Of a stretch of DNA of 64,000 nt, positions 36,158 through 44,600 are shown in pieces (position 1 is the first letter of the stretch; the number at the start of each line of letters is the position of its first letter). Under the pieces are notes generated by a model. The model worked only from the letters and a program-made list of their open reading frames with translations, did not search any database and had not been told where the DNA came from. Both the position numbers and the translations under genes were made by a program. Location: contig NC_037638.1 in assembly GCF_003254395.2 (NCBI RefSeq), forward strand, positions 6,187,001 to 6,251,000. Direction: 5' to 3'. This stretch comes from Apis mellifera. Lineage: Eukaryota; Arthropoda; Insecta; Hymenoptera; Apidae.

Positions 36158-38951
36158 GAGGAAACTTCGATACAATTTGGTTCGTAAGTCCGATTGCCAA
36201 CCTCTTTAAATGCAGATCGTGGCAAGCGTTGAAATCTGGCTCCATCAATGCATCTCTTTATAAAAGGAGACGAATTTTATGGAAATTAAACGATATTGAA
36301 TTTATGTTGAATAACGTATAAGAAATGTGATTGGAGAATTGGCTGATTTGAGAGAGATGAAGAGATTATTTTTCTAGATTTAAAACGGAAATTTCGAAAT
36401 ATCATTACAAAATCGTTTCGAAAAGATGAAGCAAGAATTGAGAAAAATATTAGTGAAGAGAATGCGTATTTGATAGATTTAATTAATTCGCAAAAATAGA
36501 GATGCACGTTTAAAGGAAATATTCCTTTTATCTTTGTGTCCTTAATTTTCTTCGTAAGTTATACGTAATAATGACACAATAAAATTAGATAAGTTGCCAA
36601 AACAATATATATGCTCGATATTTATCCTCATCACTGATTTAGAAAGAATTTTTACACCACACTATAAAATTCACTCGATATATTTATATATTAAATTTTA
36701 ATCCTTTTTCTCATTTTCTATTCGATAAAATTTGATCGAAACATCCGGATTAAATTTCGATTTCACTATTCCACAAGTGCTAGTAATGTAAATCTCGATT
36801 ATTGGCCCTTATCCAACGTTTACTGTATTTCTGAATCTAACCTGTACCGAAAATGGCGAAGCTATATAAAGATGATTCGGCCTTGAATCTTGACAATTAC
36901 ACGAAGACACGACACAAAGTAAGTGGCGTATACTTGAGCTCGACGTATACGACGAATCCTGGACGATGATTCTCGAAAGCGTGTAATTCGATTAGCATTA
37001 CGACGTACTTGTTCTGCCATCGGGCAACAGCGTGTCGAGCGCATTCAGGGGATACGCCGAGCAGGTGATGTTACTGTAGCGCCAGAATTCTCGTGCGGAC
37101 AGTTCCAACATCTCCCGAAAGACCTCAGCACGGCCCAGCTGGCAGGCGAGCGTCAATGGGGTCAGTCCGGCAGCATTCACAATCCCATTGCGAGCAGGAA
37201 GCTTCGGATGACGGAGAGCATATCCGAACATGTCCTGCATTATACAACCGTGCTATTGTACTCGATTTAGCGGAAATCTTTCTGGATGGTTGGGGAAAAA
37301 TAGAGCGCGCAGAGCGGTCTCTTGTTTAAAAACAAGATAATTCGCGTGAAATTAGGTTAGGTTACGACTTTTTCTTTTCCTTTTTCTTTTTTTTACAAAT
37401 TTTGTTATTATTTCGTATCTTTGTTCATTTACTTTTGGAATAAAATTATTTTTACGTAATTATTCTTGAAATATGATTGTTTTATCGTAATTTTTCGTGC
37501 TTTGACTTTATTTATATACTTGATTTTTGAAATCAGAATTTGAAATAGAATTCGTATAAATTTTATGTAAAATTCGGCGTGAAAGAATTGTGAAAAATCA
37601 ATAAAATTTCACTTTAAAATCTTCTTTATAGTTTCTTTAAAAAGAGACCAAAATAGATGATCAATTTTTCCGGCCCGTTTCCGGACGAATACTCTCTTGT
37701 TAGGCTAACGTTATATCGGATAACCGAATAAACTATTTACTTGGTGTAGGGTACGCGGAATGAAATTTATGGTGAGTCGATTAATTCGCCTGCTCGTTCG
37801 ATAGACTCTGTCTGATGTCGCGGATGCTAACTCGATTATCTCGCTTAAACCCATATAAGAATGATTAACCCCTTATCTTATATAACATTTTTACCATCAC
37901 AGGTGACCAAATTTAACTACGTATTTGCGAACTTTGTCAAGTTTAAATTTTCCAGATTATATTTAAAAATTTGTAAACTAATTTTAAATATTATAAATAT
38001 CAACTGAAAGTACACTTATTAAATCTTGCAAAAATCAAAGTCATTCGGTAATAATAATACATATAGAATATACACACGACACGGGAGAGTGTTTTCCAGA
38101 ATTAAAAATTTCTCACACGAGATACGTACCAATTTGTCACAAACCACGACCATATGCAATATCATGTTTCCAAAAGAGTCTTGCTCGTCGGGATCAGCGC
38201 CAGAGTCGAGTAATAAGTTGTAAACGCTCTCGTTTGCACAACAAGCGGCCCAGGCGAGGGGATATTCCCCCAGATAAGCTAATCCCTCGTAATCCGTATT
38301 CTTAGCCGGATTCGTTCGTTGTTGGTCCCTCGGTAGGAAAAAGCTGCCTATCGCCCGCTGAGAAATGATCGCCCCCGCCTCAACCAGGTCTTGCACCAGT
38401 TCATTATTGTTGTACGCGATCGCTAGATGGAGCGCGCTAGCGCCAAGGTACTCCTCGCCCTCGACTACGTCAATGGCCAATCGTGGAAAGCACTTGAGCA
38501 GAATACGGGCCACTCGCGTGTGTATCCTGGTATCGCATATAATCAGGACATGAAGGAGGGTCTCTCCCAGCGAGCCCCTGTACTGCATTTGCCAGCACGC
38601 CTCGTGATCGTTCCATTGAGCCAGAGGATCGAACTGCGACAAAGAAGCCTCGATAGGGAGCACAACTTGCTCGAGGTCTCGGAATTTCCAGCGTAGATAC
38701 TCGGCACGATTGATCACCTGCCCCTTACCGTCCGCATACATCAACACACCGAACTGTTCCCTGATCAATTTTTCTACCTCGAACTGGCCACCCTGATTGT
38801 ACGACTCGATCAGCTCGCCACCCTTTTTGTAATTGGCCAGACGATACAACAGGCATTGATCCTCGTCGCTCGCTTGACTGATCACACGATCGAGGATCGA
38901 GCCAGCGTTCACCTGGCTACCGCGACCTCGAAACGAGCAGACACCACCCAT
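1415..38951 (-). CDS. nan: Nanchung-type TRPV channel gene, ten coding exons spread over 37.5 kb
   Basis: Overall gene model. Coding exons (plus coordinates, in transcript order) are 38130-38951, 37009-37234, 30389-30504, 26363-26593, 23841-23992, 9962-10178, 6383-6544, 5693-5890, 4684-4793 and 1415-1757. All junctions are GT/AG and all phases join, giving 858 codons. Visible domains: ankyrin repeats at about residues 125-325, six membrane segments between about 389 and 625, a pore helix with LGDYN at 584-588, and a TRP-box-like stretch around 634-650. TRPV channels of this type are cation channels; in insects Nanchung pairs with Inactive in the cilia of chordotonal (hearing and stretch) neurons and the pair is the target of pymetrozine-class insecticides. 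I chose nan over iav from remembered family sequence (ankyrin, pore and tail) and from total length close to Drosophila Nan and well below the longer Iav. iav remains the alternative. The paralogue choice was not tested by alignment. Confidence 0.85.
1758..4683 (-). other. nan intron 9
   Basis: AT-rich, with no coding signal. Open frames here (for example 4057-4293 plus) have no recognisable composition or domains. Nothing else seen. Confidence 0.75.
4684..4793 (-). CDS. nan: nan exon 9: C-terminal tail
   Basis: Residues 709-744 plus two bases of Ser745. The acceptor is TGATTGCAG and the frame is RVGKVTINELKKRGLTGEEL followed by RRIMWGRASFSTPVRV. Two overlapping donors are possible. The upstream GTAAGG would leave phase 0. 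The downstream GTAATA (4683-4678) leaves phase 2, which is the phase needed to enter exon 10 in its only long open frame. I therefore chose the second. Confidence 0.82.
4794..6382 (-). other. nan introns 8 (4794-5692) and 7 (5891-6382), interrupted by exon 8
   Basis: Two short AT-rich introns. No repeats beyond A/T runs and no alternative exon seen. Confidence 0.75.
5693..5890 (-). CDS. nan: nan exon 8: proximal C-terminal cytoplasmic tail
   Basis: Residues 643-708. The acceptor is GGTTATAG; the exon starts WAKIVVSLERAVSQKD, continuing the TRP helix from exon 7. It then carries YSIKLGPGDDPNNPAAEQRG and a strongly basic run VLIIKSKSKTKAKQRKGAV (about residues 686-704), a possible lipid or calmodulin contact site by general analogy with TRPV tails. 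The donor is GTGATG at 5692-5687, a weaker donor than the others, phase 0. Confidence 0.85.
6383..6544 (-). CDS. nan: nan exon 7: S6 and TRP region
   Basis: Residues 589-642. The acceptor is TTCGTTTCAG. The frame is YTDLSYTTYPNLSKMVF, then S6 at about 602-625 ([20 protein letters not shown]), then GNTYAHVIEQSEKEWVKQ, the conserved post-S6 TRP-domain segment of TRPV channels. The donor is GTAAAT at 6382-6377, phase 0. The frame continues into intron 7 for a few non-conserved codons only. Confidence 0.92.
8618..8664 (+). repeat. Paired 16-bp direct repeat
   Basis: GTTCTTATAAACTTGG occurs at 8618-8633 and 8649-8664, immediately before the left copy of the 210-bp repeat. It resembles a local slippage or insertion footprint. 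Confidence 0.7.
8665..8872 (+). repeat. Direct repeat, left copy (partner 10728-10934)
   Basis: About 208 bp sharing long identical blocks with 10728-10934, for example GATTGTTAATAATATTC, TTAAGAATTTACATTAG and ACTCAACAAGAAGAA, with a few substitutions and small indels. Same orientation; the two copies sit in nan introns 6 and 5 on either side of exon 6. Confidence 0.9.
9962..10178 (-). CDS. nan: nan exon 6: S4-S5 linker, S5 and pore helix
   Basis: Residues 516-588. The acceptor is TTTTTTACAG; its first base completes Gly516 from exon 5. The exon reads AVRLTGPFVTMVYSM (linker), S5 at about 536-558 (LTFGIIYMVVLFGFCQSFYF) and the pore helix STWMALFQITLGDYN at 574-588. The selectivity-filter region is LGD, as in TRPV-type pores. 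The donor is GTAAGC at 9961-9956, phase 0. The exon is 217 bp, so skipping it would shift the frame. It lies between two direct repeats (8665-8872 and 10728-10934). Confidence 0.9.
10334..10392 (+). repeat. Polypurine (polypyrimidine) tract near exon 6
   Basis: Long G/A-only tract with many GGG runs on the plus strand, so C/U-rich in nan pre-mRNA, about 155-215 bases upstream of exon 6. Prone to triplex or G-quadruplex structure; also a possible polypyrimidine-binding-protein site. Confidence 0.75.
10728..10934 (+). repeat. Direct repeat, right copy (partner 8665-8872)
   Basis: Right-hand copy of the duplication flanking nan exon 6. It differs from the left copy by small indels (for instance TGTTGTTTTGTTG against TGTTTTATTG). 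No terminal inverted repeats seen, so segmental duplication or two copies of an unknown element are both possible. Confidence 0.9.
11792..11814 (+). repeat. (CTC)n trinucleotide repeat
   Basis: About seven uninterrupted CTC units in nan intron 5. Confidence 0.9.
13200..14330 (+). repeat. Minisatellite with a palindromic TCTAGGGATACCTAGA core
   Basis: About seven degenerate units of roughly 135-170 bp. The conserved core TCTAGGGATACCTAGA (or its CCTAGGG variant) falls at about 13360, 13528, 13695, 13834, 13974, 14108 and 14242. Units share ACTTTTAyyAAGATATTTCTA, TTTTCTAGA and TCAATACTTAAATTCTAGAT blocks. The left edge (13210-13225) has the core in inverted orientation. Confidence 0.9.
18091..18103 (-). 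promoter_or_regulatory. CTCF-like site
   Basis: The minus strand reads GCAGAGGGCGCTG, which matches the conserved CTCF core. It is in nan intron 5, inside a CpG-rich island. Confidence 0.4.
18299..18331 (+). mobile_element. Possible hAT transposon end (relic)
   Basis: CAGTGTTTCTCAACTT is close to the terminal inverted repeat typical of hAT-family elements (CAGTGnTTCTCAACC). It is followed by a perfect hairpin, TGCGGA-TCG-TCCGCA (18317-18331). I found no matching inverted end within the next kilobase, so at most this is a fragment. Confidence 0.3.
19492..19550 (+). repeat. (AG)n microsatellite
   Basis: About 29 AG units in nan intron 5; CU repeats in the nan transcript. Confidence 0.95.
23841..23992 (-). 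CDS. nan: nan exon 5: transmembrane segments S3 and S4
   Basis: Residues 466-515 plus two bases of Gly516. The acceptor is CCTTACAG followed by AGT CAC (Ser-His). S3 is about residues 471-488 (KLIFLISNLLILACI) and S4 about 497-516 (DAILIVAVPGSWFLLMFFAG). As in other TRPVs, S4 lacks the regular arginines of voltage-gated channels. The donor is GTGAGT at 23840-23835, phase 2. Confidence 0.88.
23993..26362 (-). other. nan intron 4
   Basis: Mostly AT-rich; the part next to exon 4 is filled by a four-copy tandem array (about 25515-26145). No coding signal seen. Confidence 0.75.
25515..26145 (+). repeat. Tandem array, four copies of a ~167-bp unit
   Basis: The block starting CTTTACATnATTTTATTAAA recurs at 25520, 25685, 25854 and 26019, followed each time by TAACTTATTTTATAATGGAA, TGCATAAAAAATAAAAATCT and AGAATTATAGGTTAAAAC. 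Units are very alike and about 165-169 bp long. The array ends about 220 bp from exon 4, inside nan intron 4. Confidence 0.93.
26363..26593 (-). CDS. nan: nan exon 4: transmembrane segments S1 and S2
   Basis: Residues 389-465. The acceptor is GTTGCAG and the exon starts FLKRLIILAFHLTSL. S1 covers about residues 389-409 and S2 about residues 429-452 (TIAECITVLGVLSYILVQLG). Between them is a short charged extracellular loop (RPSNTDAQLLKWPEEITEV). The donor is GTACGT at 26362-26357, phase 0. Confidence 0.9.
26594..30388 (-). other. nan intron 3
   Basis: AT-rich with a poly-T tract at 27831-27858 and a CpG-rich island at about 28700-29250. The island has an open frame on the plus strand with no ATG at its start and no recognisable domain; a regulatory element is more likely. 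Confidence 0.7.
27831..27858 (+). repeat. Poly-T tract
   Basis: 28 consecutive T after two shorter T runs. It could be a retrocopy tail in the minus orientation, but no adjoining copied sequence was recognised. Confidence 0.85.
30389..30504 (-). CDS. nan: nan exon 3: ankyrin-to-membrane linker
   Basis: Residues 350-388. The acceptor is TTTCAG; the first two bases complete Asn350 with the last base of exon 2, giving [20 protein letters not shown] and then GGIIQRLLEEKWKTFAR. The donor is GTAAGT at 30388-30383, phase 0. This short exon was not visible as a long open frame and was found by searching for the expected linker between the ankyrin exons and S1. It is the only exon here that bridges the phase-1 and phase-0 neighbours. 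Confidence 0.87.
31966..32042 (+). repeat. (GA)n microsatellite
   Basis: About 38 GA units in nan intron 2. Confidence 0.95.
33480..34165 (+). repeat. Degenerate ~80-bp tandem repeat array
   Basis: The motif group 'TACAAC.TAACCTAAAAGGA.ACAAGrCAGTTT...TCGATCTTTCCAC' recurs at about 33498, 33576, 33690, 33780, 33856, 33935, 34025 and 34108, i.e. mostly every 75-90 bp, with heavy divergence. A 148-codon open frame over its left edge is judged a by-product. Confidence 0.7.
36068..36154 (+). repeat. (GA)n microsatellite
   Basis: About 43 GA units with one GCGA interruption at its left end, in nan intron 2. Confidence 0.95.
37009..37234 (-). CDS. nan: nan exon 2: last ankyrin repeat and linker
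   Basis: Residues 275-349 plus one base of codon 350. The acceptor is TGCAG just above 37234. The frame opens DMFGYALRHPKLPARNG and includes the ankyrin unit GLTPLTLACQLGRAEVFREM at about residues 297-316, followed by WRYSNITCSAYPLNALDTLL, a hallmark stretch of insect Nan-type TRPVs. The donor is GTACGT at 37008-37003, phase 1. Confidence 0.9.
37235..38129 (-). other. nan intron 1
   Basis: 895 bp, AT-rich, GTACGT donor and TGCAG acceptor. Nothing else seen apart from a TTAGG-type doublet near 37355. Confidence 0.75.
38130..38951 (-). CDS. nan: nan exon 1: N-terminus and first ankyrin repeats
   Basis: Residues 1-274. The start is the ATG at 38951, reading MGGVCSFRGRG; the open frame has no better upstream ATG. 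The N-terminal MGGVC resembles a possible N-myristoylation/palmitoylation signal, which is inference only. Ankyrin-like units are visible around residues 126-165 (GSLGETLLHVLIICD), 169-197 (LGASALHLAIAYNNNELV), 227-257 (LGEYPLAWAACCANESV) and 259 onward (FGNMILHMVVVCDKL). The exon ends after codon 274 (Leu, TTG) at a GTACGT donor at 38129-38124, phase 0. The open frame runs 36 codons past the donor into intron 1, which has no family similarity that I can recognise. Confidence 0.9.
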
Positions 38952-39367
38952 TCAGACATCCCTCTTTAAACCTCTTCCACGTCCTCGAACCGTCTTTTTC
39001 ACGACATTTGTCCACTCTGCATCTCACTCTTCTTTTCCTTTCTTTATTTATCTTGATGCTCCTCAATAGGTCTACTCACTCTCAAGATCGATTTCGCTCG
39101 ACGACCGACGGCTTATCACCATCCGAGTAAGATCTTTCTCGAGTGTTCTCAGATATCCTCCAGGACGGGAGGACGAGTGTTCCCCCATTTTTCGACAGTT
39201 CTAACCGAGTGGACGAAGGGCACTTCGCTGTGTGACTAACCGTGATCGACTCAACCACGTTGAGTAGTAATCCTTGAGAGATTCCTTCGGGCTGACGGAA
39301 GGTGGCACACAGGTGGAAAACGGTGTTTAAGCTATAGCAACCGACACTACCGTGCCTCGAATAATCC

Positions 39368-39374
39368 ATAAACA
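39368..39374 (+). promoter_or_regulatory. Forkhead-factor site candidate next to the X-box
   Basis: ATAAACA matches the forkhead consensus RYMAAYA and lies 27 bp from the X-box. In Drosophila the forkhead factor Fd3F cooperates with Rfx on chordotonal genes such as nan and iav. The motif is short and frequent by chance, so the value is in the pairing. Confidence 0.4.
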
Positions 39375-39401
39375 GTGCCTGGCTCCGCTTGATACCAGAG
39401 G

Positions 39402-39415
39402 GTTACTAGGGTGAT
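39402..39415 (-). promoter_or_regulatory. RFX X-box candidate upstream of nan
   Basis: On the nan strand the site reads ATCACC CT AGTAAC, a full match to the X-box consensus RYYNYY-N(1-3)-RRNRAC. It is about 450 bp upstream of the nan ATG. RFX factors drive ciliary genes, including chordotonal channel genes, in insects. Binding is inference. Confidence 0.55.
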
Positions 39416-40346
39416 ACCTTTCGATTATTCCACTCGTTGGGATTAATTTTTTACCTTGATATAAAATTCTTACAAAATTTTTTCTCTCTTTTATTTTTGA
39501 TCTGTTTTTTAATCTTTCTTTCTTTTCTCTCTTTTTCTTTTTTGTTACATTATTCCGTCAATGAAGCTTTCGCGTGTGTGTCTATTCAAGAATGATGAAC
39601 GAATATTTGCTCCACTTTTCCTTCGCTCGACCTTAACACAGATAGTGACGTCTGAATACGTTCCTGCGGATAATTTTAGACCTCGATTAGGAGTCCGCAA
39701 AGCATAAAAGATGATGAACAAAATTTATGGAATATTAGATACGTGGATGTCGAGAGAAATACCTTTTACCTTTTTTTGGCATTCAATTAATATAATAATT
39801 TTATGTCAATATCGAATTCAATGTGTATAATTTTTAAAGTAAACATAATATTTTAGATAGAAAATGATAAAAAATTCAAAATTCTCCGGCAATTTTTAAA
39901 AATTTTATACCTTTTATATTTTTAAAATTAGTAAAAATGTCATGTTCCTTCTTTTGAAAGAATAATTCTTTTCAAATATTCAATCTCTTGAATGGATCAC
40001 CAGTTCTAAAAAAAAAAAAAAAAAAGAAGAAGCAGATAAATAAAACCGCAATATAACTATATTTTAACAAACTTGAAGATAAGAATTTAACGACGAATTT
40101 TTCGCGGAAAAAAGCATGAATAAGAAATATGTTAACCTTGACAATATGTCACGACATATTGTCATCCGACTCGATGAATGGATCTTGGAAAATGCCTTTC
40201 CAAATCGGTTGCGAGATGATTAAGGATAAATCACGCACCGGTCATACGAATAGCGAGATAATGAACGCGTTGGAAATGGCATTGGCGTGTTTATATTTTT
40301 ATAAGGCAAATAATGCATCCTTTGCATAGGAATGTATAATGTTACC

Positions 40347-40367
40347 GGGGGGGAGGGGGGGAGGGGG
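40347..40367 (+). repeat. G-run with G-quadruplex potential
   Basis: Three long G runs of 5-7 bases separated by single A residues, isolated in AT-rich DNA. Confidence 0.8.
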
Positions 40368-40916
40368 TTTATACTGTGAACACGGAAAATCAATCGTACG
40401 TCGCGGAACGATTTTTCGCCACGCAGACGCGTTTCAATGCTTACCATATATTGTTTATGTAAAATAAAGCTTACGCAAGCTTCTGATGCGTTCGTTGGAT
40501 GGATTAAGCGGGATTTGACGTTTAACTGCAGTTTTTGCTTTCCTATATTTGCATATACAGGTATTTATAATGGTAGTGATAAAAGATGAATTATTTATGA
40601 TATCATATTTTCATTGATTTTCCTTGATGATATCACATTTCTTTTTTTTTTTTTTTTAGAAATAAAGACGGAAATTCCGTTGGATTATCATCCATTTGAA
40701 TTAAAATATTCACATTATTATTAGATATTTAAAAAAGAATAATGTGCAAAGAATTATCTTGAATTATTTCTGAAAAAAAAAAAAATAAAAAATGTTAAAA
40801 TGAATTTATTCAATAAATTTCTTAAGATATTTTTTTTTATAAAATAGTTTCTTCTTCGACTCACCTGTATCTCTATATAATAATTTATTTTCATAATAAA
40901 AAAAAGATAAAATTAA

Positions 40917-40918
<2 letters not shown>

Positions 40919-40963
<45 letters not shown>
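40919..40963. repeat. (AT)n microsatellite
   Basis: About 22 uninterrupted AT units in the intergenic region. Confidence 0.95.
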
Positions 40964-40968
<5 letters not shown>

Positions 40969-41470
40969 ATTTTAATTAAACATTAACAAAATATTCACTG
41001 ACGTTGAGTCAGGATAATTTAATAGCTTAATTAAAATTTCGAGTCACAATCTTCGGATGCAATTCTGAAAGAAACATAAAATCTTCGATGGATTATTTTA
41101 TTTTATTTTTTTCTTTTTTTTTTTTCTACTAGGAAATCTTGTAGTTCAAGCTCGAATATTCTAGACACGTCACCATTTACCTGGTAGACCATATACGCTC
41201 AAGAAGAAAATATATGTATATACGTGAACGATGTAATTATGATATTTCCAGACGTGATGACTCAACATTTGCGTCGCACAACGGTGTGGTACCAGTCTCA
41301 GAGAAGTACTTACTATCATTGCACCATTAACCGATAATGAAAAGGACGACACATTATCTGAAAAATATTTTATTTAACATTCTTCGTTGTTCGTTTCTTT
41401 ATCTTGTGCATAGATACTATCATATACGTTCTGATTTTTAATAAGAAAACAAATGTTATTATAAGCTTAC

Positions 41471-41601
41471 CATATAGATGGAACAATATGTAACAATTCT
41501 TTGAAATGTGTCATGGTATTATACATTTTGTATAAAATTTGTTTAGGAATTAAAATAGCATTTCCTCCATTTGAAATCATTTGAAGTAGCTGACTTGTAA
41601 T
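41471..41601 (-). other. Possible isolated coding exon, unrecognised
   Basis: On the minus strand a TTTTCAG acceptor opens a 43-codon frame that starts ITSQLLQMISNGGNAILIPK and ends at a GTAAGC donor (41470-41465), phase 2. The other two frames are closed and the composition is protein-like in otherwise non-coding DNA. The next acceptor (exon starting at 41357) would create a TGA across the junction, so the model does not extend. NGGNAILIP faintly recalls the NGGNVLVP stretch of Integrator subunit 9, but the rest does not match. It could be a relic or chance. Confidence 0.2.
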
Positions 41602-44600
41602 CTGAAAATAATTTGATATGTTATTTATATGCACATTATTTATGTACAAAAAAAGAATGAAACTGCAAAATGCATTTTTAATTGAATAAATGTGTTTTCA
41701 CTTTTAATTTAACTATTGATATGTTAATTTTATTTTATAATATAGTAATAATAATTATTATTAGAATTCTAACATTAACTATTTATATTATTTTTTATTT
41801 ATTATTAAATAAATTTTCTAGTTTATTTTTATTAGAAAATGTGCATAATATTGAAATTATTTTAAATATTAACTTTAATCTATTTTTTTAATTATTCATT
41901 TTCCTTCATTGAAAATTTTATATTTAATTAATGAATTTCAAATTAATAATTTATTAATTTTTTTATTCTGTTAAATCAAATCATCAATGATATTGATCAT
42001 ATACTGAATTTTATAATATTGAATTTGATTCATGTTAAATTATAATTTAAATCAATATCATTTATTAGAAATAATCCAATAACTATTTCAATAAAAATTC
42101 CTTTGCGTTTAATTATAATTCCTATCAATTATCTATTCATTCATGATAATCTATTCCATAATTATGTATTAAAATTTAAAGTTGATGCGGATTGAATTAA
42201 TCAATTAAATTTAATTAAAAAACTATTTGGAATTTTTTTTAGTTAATATTCTGAAATTTGTGATAAATTATAGATTTATATAAATTATAATTGAGTTAAT
42301 TTCTTATAATAATAATTATATTTATTATAATTTCATTTCAGAAATAATAATTCTAATTTTTTCAAAATACATAATTATTCAATTATAGAAACATGACTTA
42401 TTTCCTTTTTAATAATTTAAAAATATTAATTAGTCATAATATAATCATAATATAATAAAAATTTAATAACTATGTAATTTAAAAAGAATTGCTTTATTCT
42501 CAACATTAAATATTTTAAATTTATTTATATGTTATTTATTTCATCACAAATTTCATTAAATAAAATTAATTTTTTTGATTTATCATATTTATTCTTTTGA
42601 TAAAATTAATTTGAAATTTAGAAATAATTTATCGAATCAATCATTATTTAATCAATTATTTTTTACTAATTATTTTATTCAATTAAATTTTAAACAATTA
42701 TTTTATGAAAAAAAGAATGTATTGATATATAAAAATTTTTATTTTTCGTTAAATCAGTTTAATGGTTTAATAATTTGATAATTTAAAATTTTCATTCTTT
42801 CTGTCATAAAATGATCATTCTTGTATTAAAAAAGAAAATCTAAAATTTGATTACGATAATAATTATACATATTAGCTTTATTCGTTATCTTTATTCTCAT
42901 GCATAATGTGATGATTAGAATCATATAAACTTTATATTGGAAAGCATTGTGTGTGTGTGTACATATATATGCACAACTGGTTGAAAAGAGAGTCAAGCGA
43001 AGCTAAATTCAACGTTGGAACGAAACTAATCCTGTGAAAATGTACATTGAGTAAAGAAACTCATTCCATCAAGTACCATGATAAGAGCATTAGACATTTA
43101 TCTCTTATTTGTACGTGCATACATTTTCACTCGCAATTATTTGAATGATAGAGAAATACAACTTTGATACTACTACAGATACATGTACAGATGTTTTCCG
43201 AGTTAACGACTTTTAACGTAAATGAGAAATATATACATACACAAAATAAAGGAAATCTATTCAAACTTTGCTCATAAATTGCGATACTGAAAAAATAAAT
43301 ACATAAATTTCGTTTAACATGAAAAATCGAAATTGTGAATTATTTTTTTATTACGATTACGAATTATTGAAAATAAAATCATAAAATAAAAAATTTATAT
43401 CATCCTCGATTAAAACTAATATCTATAAATATTAATTTATAAATATTTATAAATATTTCTTATTTCTATTCAATCAATTATTTTATTCATTTATGATATT
43501 GATAAATTGATAGGTTATAAATTTTAGGTTATGGATTTTTATTTTATGGACTATAATTTTATATCAAATTGGATAGATGACTCATAATTTATAAAATTTA
43601 TTTGTAAAATATCATTTGTTGTGAAAATTAATATTTTTATGCAAAAGGAATTTATAGTATTGATAATTTGTAACTTTCAAAAATTTTGTTAAAAAATCTT
43701 AATAATATTATATACAAAATGGCTTTAAAAATAATCTAACAATGTAATAAATAAAAAAAATGTATAATGTAATAAATAGAATAAATAAATAATGATAAAG
43801 AAAAACGATAAAGAAAACTAGTAAAATAATATGAAAATATATTCTAATTATATTCTAATTATAATGTAAGACATAACAAAAATTAATACACATTTAAAGT
43901 ACACATAACAGTTGTTTAAAATAATTGTTTAAAAAAGTTTCAAAAGATAAAAAAAAAATTTATTATGTTAATATGGATTCTTATTAATAACTATAAATGT
44001 GCATTTATTGAATTGAATCATCACATTAAATAATAAAGAAATAAAAAAACACATTTATAATATTATATAAATAATATAAATATGTTGTTTTTTATAGTAT
44101 TATTTCATTATGAAATATATAATTTATTTTCACATATTATAAAAATTAAAAAATTGTTTTACCTTGTATTGTAAATATATCCAACAAGCTTATTTTTTTT
44201 TTTTTTTTTACAAAATCGTTAGAATAATATATCATATTATTATGAATATATGCATATATATAATTATAATATATGATTGATTTTATCTTGTTATTCTTAA
44301 GTAATCGAATAAAAAATAAAAATCATATCTTATAATTTTCGATTAACATTTCCTTTTCATGAATTATACAACTGATAAAACCGATATAAAAATATTTGCA
44401 TGGTAAGATATATGAGAAAGAACAAATAAAAAAAGGAAAAAAAAATTCATTATCGTTTCAAAGAGAATATACTAGAAAATTATTCATAACGAAGATCATA
44501 ATATCGACACCAATTGTAATACATGACTTTAGGAAGTCTGATAAAACACCGGAAATCCTCGTATATTTGGAACGAAAACCACATTGTTTACGAGACTAAA

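Larger units (their letters stand above)
30505..37008 (-). other. nan intron 2
   Basis: Contains two long GA arrays (31966-32042 and 36068-36154), a degenerate ~80-bp repeat array (about 33480-34165) and GC-richer stretches at 30.55-30.9, 32.1-33.2, 34.2-34.9 and 35.5-36.0 kb. Open frames across the GA arrays are repeat artefacts. No exon is missing, as exons 2 and 3 join in phase. Confidence 0.7.
38952..39420 (-). promoter_or_regulatory. nan 5'UTR and proximal promoter region
   Basis: GC content is higher than in the flanks and CpG dinucleotides are frequent, consistent with 5'UTR and promoter. No TATA box was recognised and I cannot place the transcription start. The X-box and forkhead sites at 39368-39415 mark the upstream end. 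Confidence 0.5.

Noticed and set aside
38019..38129. Extension of nan exon 1 frame by 36 codons into intron 1
   Set aside because: Family-conserved sequence stops exactly at the GTACGT donor and resumes at exon 2 in phase; read-through is accidental.
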